Below, in pieces: positions 8,701 through 15,208 of a DNA stretch of 57,398 nucleotides. A model generated the notes under the pieces. The model had not been told where the DNA came from. It was given only the letters and a program-made list of their open reading frames with translations, and did not search any database. Where the stretch lies: contig JBNAVY010000011.1 in assembly GCA_049700195.1 (NCBI GenBank), positions 1 to 57,398 on the forward strand, read 5' to 3'. Positions within the stretch are counted from its first letter, which is position 1. Every line of letters begins with the position of its first letter. Source of the stretch: JBNAVY01 sp049700195. GTDB taxonomy: Bacteria; Bacillota; Thermoanaerobacteria; Thermoanaerobacterales; Thermoanaerobacteraceae. The translations under genes were made by a program, and so were the position numbers.

Positions 8701-9480
8701 CTTGAGTTTAATGGTAAACCCGTTAAAGATACAGACGTGTTTACTGTAGCAATAAATAACTACAGGTTTAATGGCGGCGGCGGATTTATGGAAGCAGCAG
8801 GTATTAAAGATCCAGAAGTTGTGTTTGATTCTGCAAAAGCTTATGGCGATGACGGACAAGTAAGGAATTTGATGATAAAATATATTGAAGAAAAAGGTAA
8901 GATAACTCCTACAGTAGCAGACTATTGGACAATATCTACAACACCAGTTTCTGAAAATACAACAACACCGGAACCGACACCGGCGCCACAACCAACACCG
9001 GCGCCACAACCGACACCGGCACCGCAACCAACACCGGCTCCACAACCGACACCGGCGCCACAACCAACACCGGCTCCACAACCTGTAAATTACGGTATTG
9101 TAACTGCATCTGGACTTAACGTGAGAGCTGGAGCAAGTACCTCAGATAAAATTTTAGGTGTACTTCCAGCAGGGAAAGTAGTTACAATAATTGAAGAAAC
9201 AAATGGATGGTATAAAATAGACTTTAATGGTATGACTGGATATATTTATGGTAAATATGTTGCAGCAACACCAAATCCATCTAATGTAACTGTACTAAAA
9301 GCAGTGAAAGTAACTGCTAAAAGTGGTCTTAATGTAAGAACTAATAATTCTACAAATGCTACAAAAATTGGTGCTGTTCCATTCGGGACAGAATTAAAAG
9401 TAGTTGGAGAATATAATGGTTGGTATCAAGTAAAATATAATGGAACATTTGGTTACGTATATGCAAAATATACTAAATAG
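5743..9480 (+). CDS. Secreted tandem 5'-nucleotidase / 2',3'-cyclic phosphodiesterase with SH3b repeats
   Basis: Extracellular phosphoesterase of the UshA/YfkN type, expected to release phosphate and nucleosides from nucleotides. A signal peptide (~1-33) ends VFAQ. Catalytic module 1 has metallophosphatase motifs TDFHGYL, GGDMFQGTP, LGNHEYDWG and GGHTHT, then a 5'-nucleotidase C-terminal domain (NNGGLR; TNNFMGTGGDGF). Module 2 repeats this with TSDIHGNIFPWD, NGDTIQGTP, LGNHEFNYG and AGHTHVN, plus INNYRFNGGGGF. A proline-threonine linker of six PTPAPQ units precedes two C-terminal SH3b domains (both with a GLNVR core) that probably bind the cell wall. No LPXTG or S-layer repeats are visible. 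ATG 5743 is 6 nt after AGGAGG; the ATG at 5737 abuts the ribosome site and is unlikely. Its substrate range is inferred from the family. Confidence 0.9.
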   Translation: MFNSKSRIIAVFVAAVMVFSMFFSAVPQTVFAQTSKTFDFIEVTDFHGYLQNDGKLSDGTIYKQQIAGVLAKQIKDIKAQNPDRTVILSGGDMFQGTPLSNVLRGKPVIEMMNNIGFDAMTLGNHEYDWGIDSVIDMQNATLKDSTIPVLAANVYDKTTDKPVDYVKPYVMIEKDGVKIGIIGIVDNKEFPNIIMPAYIQNVDFKNPVPIVNDLAQQLRQQGAQIVVVLAHMGAYQDKSGNVSGNLIDFANQVNGVDAIFGGHTHTIVTTKVNNIPVGVAANYGKGFIDLQITLNDNNTVTTGDMKYIDIQKLYQTTDPVVDPEVQAIVDKAVKEVGPIFDEVIGQAAIDLTRTQSAKPYGDSLLGNWVSQVTKDAVGADFGFANNGGLRIDIPKGDITVGTIYQLMPFDNTIVTMKMTGAQIKTILEQAVQDKGKGIQVAGLSFKYDTNKPSMNRVFDMKKSDGTPIAMDKAYLVATNNFMGTGGDGFTGFKDPEVANTFIDTYKLVRDALIDAVKAQKTVTSKIDNRIAPAIMSDETITVIATSDIHGNIFPWDYNTAKPADRGLAKVATFVKQVREQYPYVALVDNGDTIQGTPLSYYYDKIDTTAEYPLAKVMGAMKYDTWTLGNHEFNYGLNVLDRIINDMTKEGIHVLSANTYKDDGSNFVEPYYIKTFETTHGKVKLGILGLTTKTIPSWEDKDHYAGLKFNDLVDEANKWVPKLREAGADIVVVTMHSGEEKATDTIPENQVIAVATKVNGIDAIVAGHTHVNIPQHDYKNPDGQTVIVTEPGKWGEYVSQINFGISKNTDGKWVIDTKSSNTVKMDSSIQADPDILQLAQPYQDATLKYIGTVIGVAEGDFLGAGQTVKETAIMDLINKVQKEYANTDLSIAAPLSSSAKILKGDIRIQDIMGVYVYENYLYGIKMTGKQLKDWMEWSVRYYKQVSSPDEAITKDPALNIPDYNLDQLYGANYTIDLTQPAGQRIKNLEFNGKPVKDTDVFTVAINNYRFNGGGGFMEAAGIKDPEVVFDSAKAYGDDGQVRNLMIKYIEEKGKITPTVADYWTISTTPVSENTTTPEPTPAPQPTPAPQPTPAPQPTPAPQPTPAPQPTPAPQPVNYGIVTASGLNVRAGASTSDKILGVLPAGKVVTIIEETNGWYKIDFNGMTGYIYGKYVAATPNPSNVTVLKAVKVTAKSGLNVRTNNSTNATKIGAVPFGTELKVVGEYNGWYQVKYNGTFGYVYAKYTK
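8974..9081 (+). repeat. Six 18-bp tandem repeats encoding PTPAPQ
   Basis: Six consecutive 18-bp units, each translating as Pro-Thr-Pro-Ala-Pro-Gln, differing only at synonymous third positions (accga/accaa, gcg/gca/gct). They form the flexible linker between the catalytic modules and the SH3b domains. Such repeats often vary in copy number between strains. Confidence 0.95.
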
Positions 9481-9494
9481 AACTAAATAAGAAG

Positions 9495-9525
9495 AAGCTG
9501 TGGGAAACCGCAGCTTTTTTCTTTT
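9495..9525 (+). terminator. Intrinsic terminator after the 5'-nucleotidase gene
   Basis: AAGCTGTGG and CCGCAGCTT form a 9-bp stem (one G-U pair) around a GAAA tetraloop, followed by a T-rich run. Confidence 0.92.
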
Positions 9526-9535
9526 GCAAAGTCTG

Positions 9536-9563
9536 TTGGAGAAAATAAAATATGTGATAAAAT
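9536..9563 (+). promoter_or_regulatory. Candidate promoter of the dihydrouridine synthase gene
   Basis: TTGGAG (9536-9541), a 16-bp spacer and TAAAAT (9558-9563), with an extended -10 TG at 9555-9556. It follows the terminator and lies 50 nt before the start codon. Confidence 0.5.
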
Positions 9564-9612
9564 ATATAGAAGAAAACAAAGTATTTAAGATGTATATTGA
9601 AAGGATGAAACG

Positions 9613-10581
9613 ATGTTGAAAATAGGCAATATAGTTTTGGAAAACAATATATTACTATCTCCTATGGCAGGAGTTACAGACAAACCTTTCAGATTGATTT
9701 GCCAGGAAATGGGATGCGGTCTTGCGTATACAGAAATGGTTAGTGCTAAAGGTCTTTATTATGGTAGTGAAAATACAAAACTTTTGACAGATATTGATGA
9801 GAATGAAAAGGTAGCTATTCAAATATTTGGATCTGATCCTGATATAATGTATGAGATAGCAAAAAAGTTAAATGATAGTAAAGCATTAATTCTTGACATA
9901 AATATGGGTTGTCCTACACCTAAAATAGTTAAAAATGGCGATGGAGCAGCACTTATGTTAAAGCCAGAATTAGCAGAAAAAATAATGGAATCTGTTGTGA
10001 AAGCATCAAATAAACCTGTGACAGTTAAAATAAGAAAAGGTTGGGATGATAATAACATAAATGCAGTAGAGATAGCACAAATTGCTGAAAAGGCTGGAGT
10101 TAAAGCAGTAGCAGTACATGGAAGGACTAAAGAACAATTTTATTCTGGAAAAGCTGATTGGAATATTATAAAAAAAGTCAAAGGGAAAATAAAAATACCC
10201 GTTATTGGCAATGGTGATGTATTTACCCCAGAAGATGCAAAAAGAATGTTAGAGGAAACAGGATGCGATGCAATTTTAATAGGACGAGGGGCACAAGGGA
10301 ATCCCTGGATATTTAAAAGAACTGTACATTTTTTAAATACCGGAGAATTACTTCCCCAGCCGACAATACAAGAAAAAATAGAATTAATTATAAGGCATTT
10401 GGAGATGATGATAGAATATAAAGGTGAACACACGGGTATTCTTGAAATGAGAAAACATATTTCCTGGTATTTAAAAGGTGTATATAAAGGTGCAAAATTA
10501 AGAGAAGCAGTTTATAAAATGGAAAAGTATAAAGAAGTAAAAGAATTTTTATTAGATATTAATAAAAATTCTTTTACTTAA
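9613..10581 (+). CDS. dusB: tRNA-dihydrouridine synthase (DusB-like)
   Basis: Flavoenzyme that reduces uridine to dihydrouridine in the D-loop of tRNA. The 322-residue TIM barrel shows the family motifs LSPMAGVTDKPFR near the N-terminus, NMGCPTPKIVKNGDGA with the catalytic Cys100, AVHGRTKEQFYSGKADW in the middle, and the FMN-phosphate segments GNGDVF and GRGAQGNPW. The C-terminal helical domain is present. AAGGATG precedes ATG 9613. It appears to be a single-gene unit, isolated by a terminator upstream and a convergent gene downstream. The DusB subgroup is assigned by overall similarity and is less certain than the family. Confidence 0.93.
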   Translation: MLKIGNIVLENNILLSPMAGVTDKPFRLICQEMGCGLAYTEMVSAKGLYYGSENTKLLTDIDENEKVAIQIFGSDPDIMYEIAKKLNDSKALILDINMGCPTPKIVKNGDGAALMLKPELAEKIMESVVKASNKPVTVKIRKGWDDNNINAVEIAQIAEKAGVKAVAVHGRTKEQFYSGKADWNIIKKVKGKIKIPVIGNGDVFTPEDAKRMLEETGCDAILIGRGAQGNPWIFKRTVHFLNTGELLPQPTIQEKIELIIRHLEMMIEYKGEHTGILEMRKHISWYLKGVYKGAKLREAVYKMEKYKEVKEFLLDINKNSFT

Positions 10582-10681
10582 TAAAATAAAATGAGAAAAA
10601 GATATTTACACAGAAAATTTATAAATAGTTTTTAAATATTCTATTTTTATGTAAAATTTCTTTTTAATAAAAATATATTAA

Positions 10682-11476
10682 TTATTTTAAGTTATCAGGT
10701 AAAGTTTGTCTCATAGGTATATCCTGCCTTTTTAACAGATTTTCAACAAGGTCTGGGAATTCTTCTGCTGGTATGCCAGCTCCCATTTCTGCGGGGTCAT
10801 GAAAAGCATGGGCTCTTGCACCACCACAGAGCAGTGAAAAGTTCATTTTCCTGTTTATAAGTGGAGAAACTGTCATTTCAGAACATACTCCACAGGTACC
10901 TAAAAGATCCATATTTAATCTGCCACCTTTTTTCATAAGATAAGGACCTTCTAAAGATAAAATTTGAGCTGGCAAGCCAAAAACTAAGACTACTTGTGGT
11001 TCAACTAAAGATTTTGAAAGCTTAAAAATGATTGCTTCATATATACTTTCTGCTTTAAGGCTTGGTATTTTTTCCCTTGTAACTCTTGAGGTTTCTATAG
11101 AATAAAATCTTCTTAAAAGGAAATCTCTTTCACCATTTTTTAAAGATTCTGGTAGCTCATAAAATCCTAAATTAGCAGCACCTGCTGAACACAAGAAGTC
11201 TTCTGCTCTTAATCTTAGAGCATCAGGGTTATTATCAAAACCAGAATAATTTGTAGAACCTCTTATTGTTTCGACTGCTTGACAGTAAGTTAATTTTCCA
11301 ATAGGTCTTGGAATAGTCTCAAAAAATTTTTCATACCTTTCACTGTGATGGGCAGGAACTAGATATATTCCAACTGGTTCATATTTCAATTTTAACTTCT
11401 TTACTATTTTTGAAGTTAAGTCTTGCCAATCATGTTTTGGTTTTATCAATTGTTCTTCTAAAAGTGGGCCAGCCAT
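10682..11476 (-). CDS. DUF169 family protein
   Basis: A 264-residue cytoplasmic protein of the DUF169 (ArCR) family, whose biochemical role I do not know. Recognisable features are the N-terminal LKLKYEPVGIYLVPA segment, the central GSTNYSGFDNN, and a cysteine pair in GTCGVCSEM. The conserved cysteines and the co-transcribed ferredoxin suggest a redox or metal-related role, but this is inference. The start (complement of 11476) has AGGAGG in the 12-nt gap after the ferredoxin stop. No signal peptide or membrane segment. Confidence 0.8.
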   Translation of the reverse strand: MAGPLLEEQLIKPKHDWQDLTSKIVKKLKLKYEPVGIYLVPAHHSERYEKFFETIPRPIGKLTYCQAVETIRGSTNYSGFDNNPDALRLRAEDFLCSAGAANLGFYELPESLKNGERDFLLRRFYSIETSRVTREKIPSLKAESIYEAIIFKLSKSLVEPQVVLVFGLPAQILSLEGPYLMKKGGRLNMDLLGTCGVCSEMTVSPLINRKMNFSLLCGGARAHAFHDPAEMGAGIPAEEFPDLVENLLKRQDIPMRQTLPDNLK

Positions 11477-11488
11477 AATAATATCCTC

Positions 11489-11734
11489 CTATCGTTTTCC
11501 AAAAATAGATATAGCATTAGTTGGACAAATTTCTAAACAAGAAAGACATAATATGCATTTTTCCGGTGTGACAGGAAATGACTTATACTGCTTGTTAGGG
11601 TTAATTTCTTGTTCATTTTTTATAAGCTTATATATATCTTCAGGGCAAACTTCTACACATTTTCTACAACCTATACATTTTTTCTCATCTATATTTATTT
11701 CTGCACCTGTTTTAAAAACTGGGATTTCATCCAT
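11489..11734 (-). CDS. 2[4Fe-4S] ferredoxin-type protein
   Basis: Small electron-transfer protein (81 residues) with two classic iron-sulfur motifs, CIGCRKCVEVCP and CILCLSCLEICP, each C-x2-C-x2-C-x3-C-P. An extra ~20 N-terminal residues precede the first cluster and about 15 residues separate the motifs. GAGGTG precedes the start on the minus strand. It is the upstream gene of a two-gene unit with the DUF169 gene, so the two may act together; the partner oxidoreductase is not visible. Confidence 0.92.
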   Translation of the reverse strand: MDEIPVFKTGAEINIDEKKCIGCRKCVEVCPEDIYKLIKNEQEINPNKQYKSFPVTPEKCILCLSCLEICPTNAISIFGKR

Positions 11735-11767
11735 AAAATCACCTCATTAAAATTTAATGCTAATTTA

Positions 11768-11796
11768 ATTTTAACTTATTTAACTTATTAATTCAA
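11768..11796 (-). promoter_or_regulatory. Candidate promoter for the ferredoxin-DUF169 operon
   Basis: On the minus strand: TTGAAT (complement of 11791-11796), 17 bp, then TAAAAT (complement of 11768-11773), 34 nt before the ferredoxin start. Confidence 0.4.
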
Positions 11797-11893
11797 TGTC
11801 TTTATAAGTAATTATAAATTAGTTTTTATAAAAAAAGACATGCACAATTATATTATATAAACCACATTTATATAATAAGGAGCTGATTTATAT

Positions 11894-12646
11894 ATGATAG
11901 AAAATGATATAAAAAAAAGCAAATATAAAGGTGTAGATATAAGTGATTTTTATAAAAAAGAAATAAGAAAAAGAAATAATACTATTCCAAAAAAAACTTT
12001 TTATAATAGATTTTTAAAGATAGGAAACAATATTATGATATCAAAGCCATATGATGAAAAAGAGAATATAAAAAAATATAAAACAAGTTATTATGAATTA
12101 TTAAAAGAAATTGATTATGAAGAGGTGTTTGGTACTAATATTTTTAACAGCAAAAAGATAAAAAAAACTTACTCAAATGATATTTCATTTAAAAATTTTG
12201 CAATTGGAGATATAATTATTGCTACAACCCCAGGATTTCATATTCAGGGGGCAATACGACATGCTGCAATTTTTGATAGTAGAAAATATAATGGAAGTAT
12301 AGATGATAAATGCCTTTTAACTGCAGAACCAGACCAAGGTGTAATATATGAATCTATAAGATTTTACTATGAAACTTTTAGTGAGGCTTGGGGACTATAT
12401 GTACCAGATACAACATTCAAACAAAGAGTAGATATAGTTGATGAACTGTCAAGGCATATTGGAGAAAAATATTACTGGAATGCACATAAAAATAATCCAA
12501 AAGCATGGTACTGTTCTTTAGTACCATGGCGAGGATATTACGAAATATCAGGAATAGATATTGATTATAACGGAGGATATTGGGTGTTACCTATAGATAT
12601 ATTTATGAGTGATAATACTGAAGTTTTTGAGTATAAAAGGGTATAG
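11894..12646 (+). CDS. Permuted papain-like (YiiX/YycO-type NlpC/P60) hydrolase
   Basis: Probable cysteine peptidase or amidase of the permuted NlpC/P60 class. In this fold the histidine comes before the cysteine. Here GDIIIATTPGF is followed by IRHAAIFD (candidate catalytic His) and, near residue 200, AWYCSLVPWRGYY (candidate catalytic Cys). The first ~90 residues are lysine-rich and unrecognised. I see no signal peptide, so the protein appears cytoplasmic, which is unusual for wall-active members. The substrate is unknown. AAGGAG at 11878-11883 precedes ATG 11894. It appears monocistronic, with a terminator overlapping its stop codon. Confidence 0.7.
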   Translation: MIENDIKKSKYKGVDISDFYKKEIRKRNNTIPKKTFYNRFLKIGNNIMISKPYDEKENIKKYKTSYYELLKEIDYEEVFGTNIFNSKKIKKTYSNDISFKNFAIGDIIIATTPGFHIQGAIRHAAIFDSRKYNGSIDDKCLLTAEPDQGVIYESIRFYYETFSEAWGLYVPDTTFKQRVDIVDELSRHIGEKYYWNAHKNNPKAWYCSLVPWRGYYEISGIDIDYNGGYWVLPIDIFMSDNTEVFEYKRV

Positions 12647-12670
12647 ATAAAAAATCTATACCCTTTTATT
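12635..12670 (+). terminator. Intrinsic terminator overlapping a stop codon
   Basis: The 14-bp arms AAAAGGGTATAGAT (12635-12648) and ATCTATACCCTTTT (12654-12667) are perfectly complementary with a 5-nt loop, and the 3' arm ends in Ts. The stop TAG of the preceding hydrolase gene lies inside the left arm. The symmetric A/T ends could allow bidirectional use. Confidence 0.88.
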
Positions 12671-12735
12671 TATATTAAAAAATATTTATTTTTAAAGAAA
12701 ATATAAATGATTATATAAAACAAATCAAAAATTAG

Positions 12736-12745
12736 TGAAAACGTT
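12736..12745 (+). promoter_or_regulatory. Truncated catabolite-response (cre) site
   Basis: TGAAAACGTT matches the first ten positions of the CcpA cre consensus (TGWAAACGNTWNCA). The last four positions fall in the adjacent run of Ns. Catabolite control of the following hydrolase gene is plausible but unproven. Confidence 0.45.
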
Positions 12746-12763
12746 NNNNNNNNNNNNNNNNNN
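12746..12763. other. Assembly gap (18 Ns)
   Basis: An 18-base run of unknown bases. It interrupts the regulatory region of the GH5 gene and hides the end of a probable cre site and the first two bases of a probable -35 hexamer. The true gap length is uncertain. Confidence 0.99.
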
Positions 12764-12790
12764 GACATTTAAAAAAAATTGTAGTATTAT
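12762..12790 (+). promoter_or_regulatory. Probable GH5 promoter partly hidden by the gap
   Basis: GACA at 12764-12767 is followed, with exactly a 17-bp spacer, by TATTAT (12785-12790). If the two masked bases are TT, the -35 would be a perfect TTGACA. The operator palindrome starts immediately after the -10. Confidence 0.45.
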
Positions 12791-12814
12791 TTTTATAAAC
12801 ACGTGTTTATAAAA
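12791..12814. promoter_or_regulatory. LacI-family operator before GH5
   Basis: A perfect 24-bp palindrome with centre AAACACGTGTTT flanked by TTTTAT and ATAAAA. A central CG in an even-length palindrome is characteristic of LacI-family operators. The same core recurs at 15175-15184, and a degenerate copy lies at 14041-14052. The LacI-type gene 1.3 kb downstream is the likely binder. Confidence 0.8.
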
Positions 12815-12827
12815 AAGAGGTGGTTTA

Positions 12828-13997
12828 ATGAAAAGAAAATTAATTTTCTTTATATTTTTACCATTATTTTTTACAGCATGCGGCTTTCAAAACAGTTTAG
12901 ATGCTAATAAAAGTTCAAAAGCATATTATTATGGTGGATACAAAAATAAATTATCATATTTACATACTACAGGAAATAAAATAATAGATGAATATGGTGA
13001 TGAAATAAAATTTCATGGGTTGAGTTGGTTTGGATTTGAGACAAATACTTTTGCACCTCATGGCCTTTCAATACGAAATTATAAAGAATTAATAAAGCAA
13101 ATTAAAGATTTAGGATTTAATTCAATTAGAATACCATATTGCAATCAAATGTTTAATGACGGAATAATGCCTACAGCAATAAATTATAAAATTAATCCTG
13201 AATTAGAAGGTTTAAAACCTATAGAAGTCTTAGATAAAATAGTAGAAGAAGCAGCAAAAAATAACATAAGGATTATCTTGGACAGACATAGACCTGATGC
13301 TGGAGGATAGAGCGAACTTTGGTATACAGAAGATTATCCAGAATCACGCTGGATAGATGACTGGATAATGCTTACCAAAAGGTATAAAAATAACCCGGCA
13401 GTTGTAGCTTTTGATTTACATAATGAACCTCATGGCAAAGCATCATGGGGAACAGGAGATATAAATACTGATTGGAGACTTGCCGCTCAAAGAGCAGGTA
13501 ATGAAATTTTAAAAATAAATCCGAAGATTCTTATTATAGTAGAAGGTGTAGAAAAAAATGTAAAGAACCATGACAACTATTATTGGTGGGGTGGAAATTT
13601 GGAAGGAGTAAAAGAATTTCCTGTAACTCTAAATGTAGCAAATCAACTTATATATTCTCCTCATGATTATGGTGAAGGAGTGGCAGATCAAAAATGGTTT
13701 CATGACAAAAATTTTCCAGAAAATATGCCTTATATTTGGGATAAGATGTGGGGATATATATCAAGAGAGAATATTGCACCAATATTAGTTGGTGAATTTG
13801 GAGGTAAAAAAGTAGATTTAGAATCATTAGAAGGTAAATGGCAGAATGCTATTGTTGATTATATAAGTTTAAACTGGACCTATTGGTGTTTAAATCCTGA
13901 AAGTGGAGATACAGGAGGAATATTAAAAAAAGATTGGAATACTGTTGAATATGATAAATTGAAACTTTTAGATAAAATAATGATGAAAAATAATTAA
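12828..13997 (+). pseudogene. GH5 endoglucanase-like lipoprotein, interrupted by an in-frame amber codon
   Basis: Secreted glycoside hydrolase of family 5, expected to cut beta-1,4-glucan or a related beta-glucoside. The reading frame covers 389 codons but has TAG at codon 161 (13308-13310), in the conserved segment HRPDAGG-stop-SELWY where a glutamine is expected; CAG to TAG is one transition. The frame continues unchanged beyond it. Both catalytic glutamates lie after the stop: acid/base Glu200 in HNEPHG and nucleophile Glu323 in LVGEFGG, so the truncated product would be inactive. The N-terminus is a lipoprotein signal ending FFTAC. The early motif HGLSWFGFET suggests the bacterial endoglucanase E1-like group. 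It could be a recent pseudogene or a sequencing error next to a poorly assembled site. GAGGTGG precedes ATG 12828. Confidence 0.88.
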
Positions 13998-14006
13998 GCT
14001 ATCTTG

Positions 14007-14035
14007 TTGAAAAAAAGTAATTTATTTTGTATAAT
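14007..14035 (+). promoter_or_regulatory. Promoter of the LacI-family regulator gene
   Basis: TTGAAA (14007-14012), a 17-bp spacer and a perfect TATAAT (14030-14035), 39 nt before the start codon. Confidence 0.75.
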
Positions 14036-14040
14036 CTAAT

Positions 14041-14052
14041 AAACACGATTTT
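14041..14052 (+). promoter_or_regulatory. Degenerate operator in the regulator leader
   Basis: AAACACGATTTT matches the local operator core AAACACGTGTTT at 10 of 12 positions. It lies just after the -10, where binding would give weak autorepression. The role is inferred. Confidence 0.45.
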
Positions 14053-14073
14053 AAACATTAAGGAGTTAAAATT

Positions 14074-15153
14074 ATGAATAGTAAAGAAATAGCAAAGATA
14101 GCAGGTGTTTCTCGTAGTACAGTTTCGAGAGTAATAAATAATTATCCTAATGTTCCTCCAGATACAAAAGAAAAAGTTTTAAAAGTTATAAAAGAGCACA
14201 ATTATGTACCACATGCTTCAGCAAGAATGTTAAGAGGTAAAAGGTCAAAAACTATAGGCCTTGTTATAGTAGATTTAAAAAGAAGTACAGATATTCACAA
14301 AATATATGATAATGTTTACTTTGGTCCTTTTACAACGGCAGTTATAGATTTTGCTAATCAATTAGGATATAATGTTTTAGTTGTTACTGTGTACAGAAGT
14401 AAAGATTATAAAAAGGTTAGAGAAATTTTTTACAATAAGACTATTAGTGGTGCAGTATTTATTGGAGTAAAAAATGATGATCCGGATATTATGAATCTTA
14501 TTAATGAAGGCTTTAAAACTGCTGTTGTTGATCAAGAAATAAAAGATAAAGACGATATTTTTGATAAAAGTATTATAGTAAATATGGATAATATTAACGG
14601 TGCATATGAAGCTACAAAGTATCTGATTAATTTGGGTCACAAAGAAATAGCACATATAACGGGGGATATGAATAAATTATCTGGATTTGCAAGGCTTGAA
14701 GGCTATAAAAAAGCATTAAAAGAAGCAGGGATAAATTATGATTTAGGAATTGTTGCTAAAGGAGATTTTGTAGAAGAAAGCGGTTTTAATGCAGCATATA
14801 AACTATTTAAAAAAGTTAAACCAACAGCAATATTTGCAGCAAATGATCAAATGGCCATAGGAGCTATGCATGCTTTAGAAGAAATGGGATATAAAATTCC
14901 TGAAGATGTTTCTATAATCGGATTTGATGATATTACAATATCCAGGTATATAAAACCAGCATTAACTACAATGAGAGTTTCATTACTACAAATGGCAGAG
15001 CTTGCTGTAGAAAATCTTGTTAAAATTATAGAGCAGGAATCTGGTATAACTGCAAAGTTTATCGTGCCTGCTAATCTGATAGAAAGAGAATCATGTATGG
15101 CAATTAATTTATCAGAAGAAAAAAATAGTAATAATTTTGAAATAAAGGCATAG
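14074..15153 (+). CDS. LacI-family transcriptional regulator of the beta-glucoside locus
   Basis: DNA-binding repressor with an N-terminal helix-turn-helix (SKEIAKIAGVSRSTVSRVIN) and hinge helix (PHASARMLRGKRS, ~47-59), followed by a periplasmic-binding-like effector domain (TIGLVIVD; AIFAANDQMAIGAMHALEE; DVSIIGFDDI). It has 359 residues, close to the family norm. It sits between a GH5 hydrolase and a sugar ABC importer. Operators of matching sequence precede both targets, and a weaker one precedes the gene itself. The inducer is probably a beta-linked oligosaccharide imported by the neighbouring ABC system; that is inference. AAGGAG precedes ATG 14074. Confidence 0.92.
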   Translation: MNSKEIAKIAGVSRSTVSRVINNYPNVPPDTKEKVLKVIKEHNYVPHASARMLRGKRSKTIGLVIVDLKRSTDIHKIYDNVYFGPFTTAVIDFANQLGYNVLVVTVYRSKDYKKVREIFYNKTISGAVFIGVKNDDPDIMNLINEGFKTAVVDQEIKDKDDIFDKSIIVNMDNINGAYEATKYLINLGHKEIAHITGDMNKLSGFARLEGYKKALKEAGINYDLGIVAKGDFVEESGFNAAYKLFKKVKPTAIFAANDQMAIGAMHALEEMGYKIPEDVSIIGFDDITISRYIKPALTTMRVSLLQMAELAVENLVKIIEQESGITAKFIVPANLIERESCMAINLSEEKNSNNFEIKA

Positions 15154-15166
15154 CCTTTATTATAAA
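15137..15166 (+). promoter_or_regulatory. Promoter of the sugar ABC transporter operon
   Basis: TTGAAA (15137-15142), 18 bp and TATAAA (15161-15166). The -35 lies inside the end of the regulator gene. The operator core starts 8 nt after the -10. Confidence 0.6.
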
Positions 15167-15174
15167 TAATTATA

Positions 15175-15184
15175 AACACGTGTT
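15175..15184. promoter_or_regulatory. LacI-family operator before the sugar ABC operon
   Basis: AACACGTGTT is a perfect 10-bp palindrome whose flanks resemble the 24-bp operator before the GH5 gene (ATAA on the left, AATT on the right). It overlaps the expected transcription start, consistent with repression. Confidence 0.75.
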
Positions 15185-15208
15185 AATTAAATTTGAGGAG
15201 GTATTTTT

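Noticed and set aside
8668..9081. A 137-codon minus-strand frame rich in Trp, Arg and Cys
   Set aside because: It is the reverse complement of the PTPAPQ repeats and adjacent nucleotidase sequence; the composition is a mirror of the proline-rich code, with no ribosome site.
8974..9081. Regular 18-bp repeats as a CRISPR-like array
   Set aside because: The units are directly contiguous with no spacers and are in frame inside a coding gene.
10582..10681. Possible terminator hairpin (AAATAG/CTATTT) between the convergent dus and DUF169 genes
   Set aside because: Only six A/T-rich pairs form; in such AT-rich DNA this is expected by chance.
12746..12763. The N run as a biological low-complexity element
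   Set aside because: Ns are unknown bases from assembly, not sequence.
13308..13310. TAG read as pyrrolysine or another recoded codon in GH5
   Set aside because: The position is a conserved glutamine beside the substrate site, not a methyltransferase-type site, and no recoding element or suppressor gene is visible. A nonsense mutation or sequence error is simpler.
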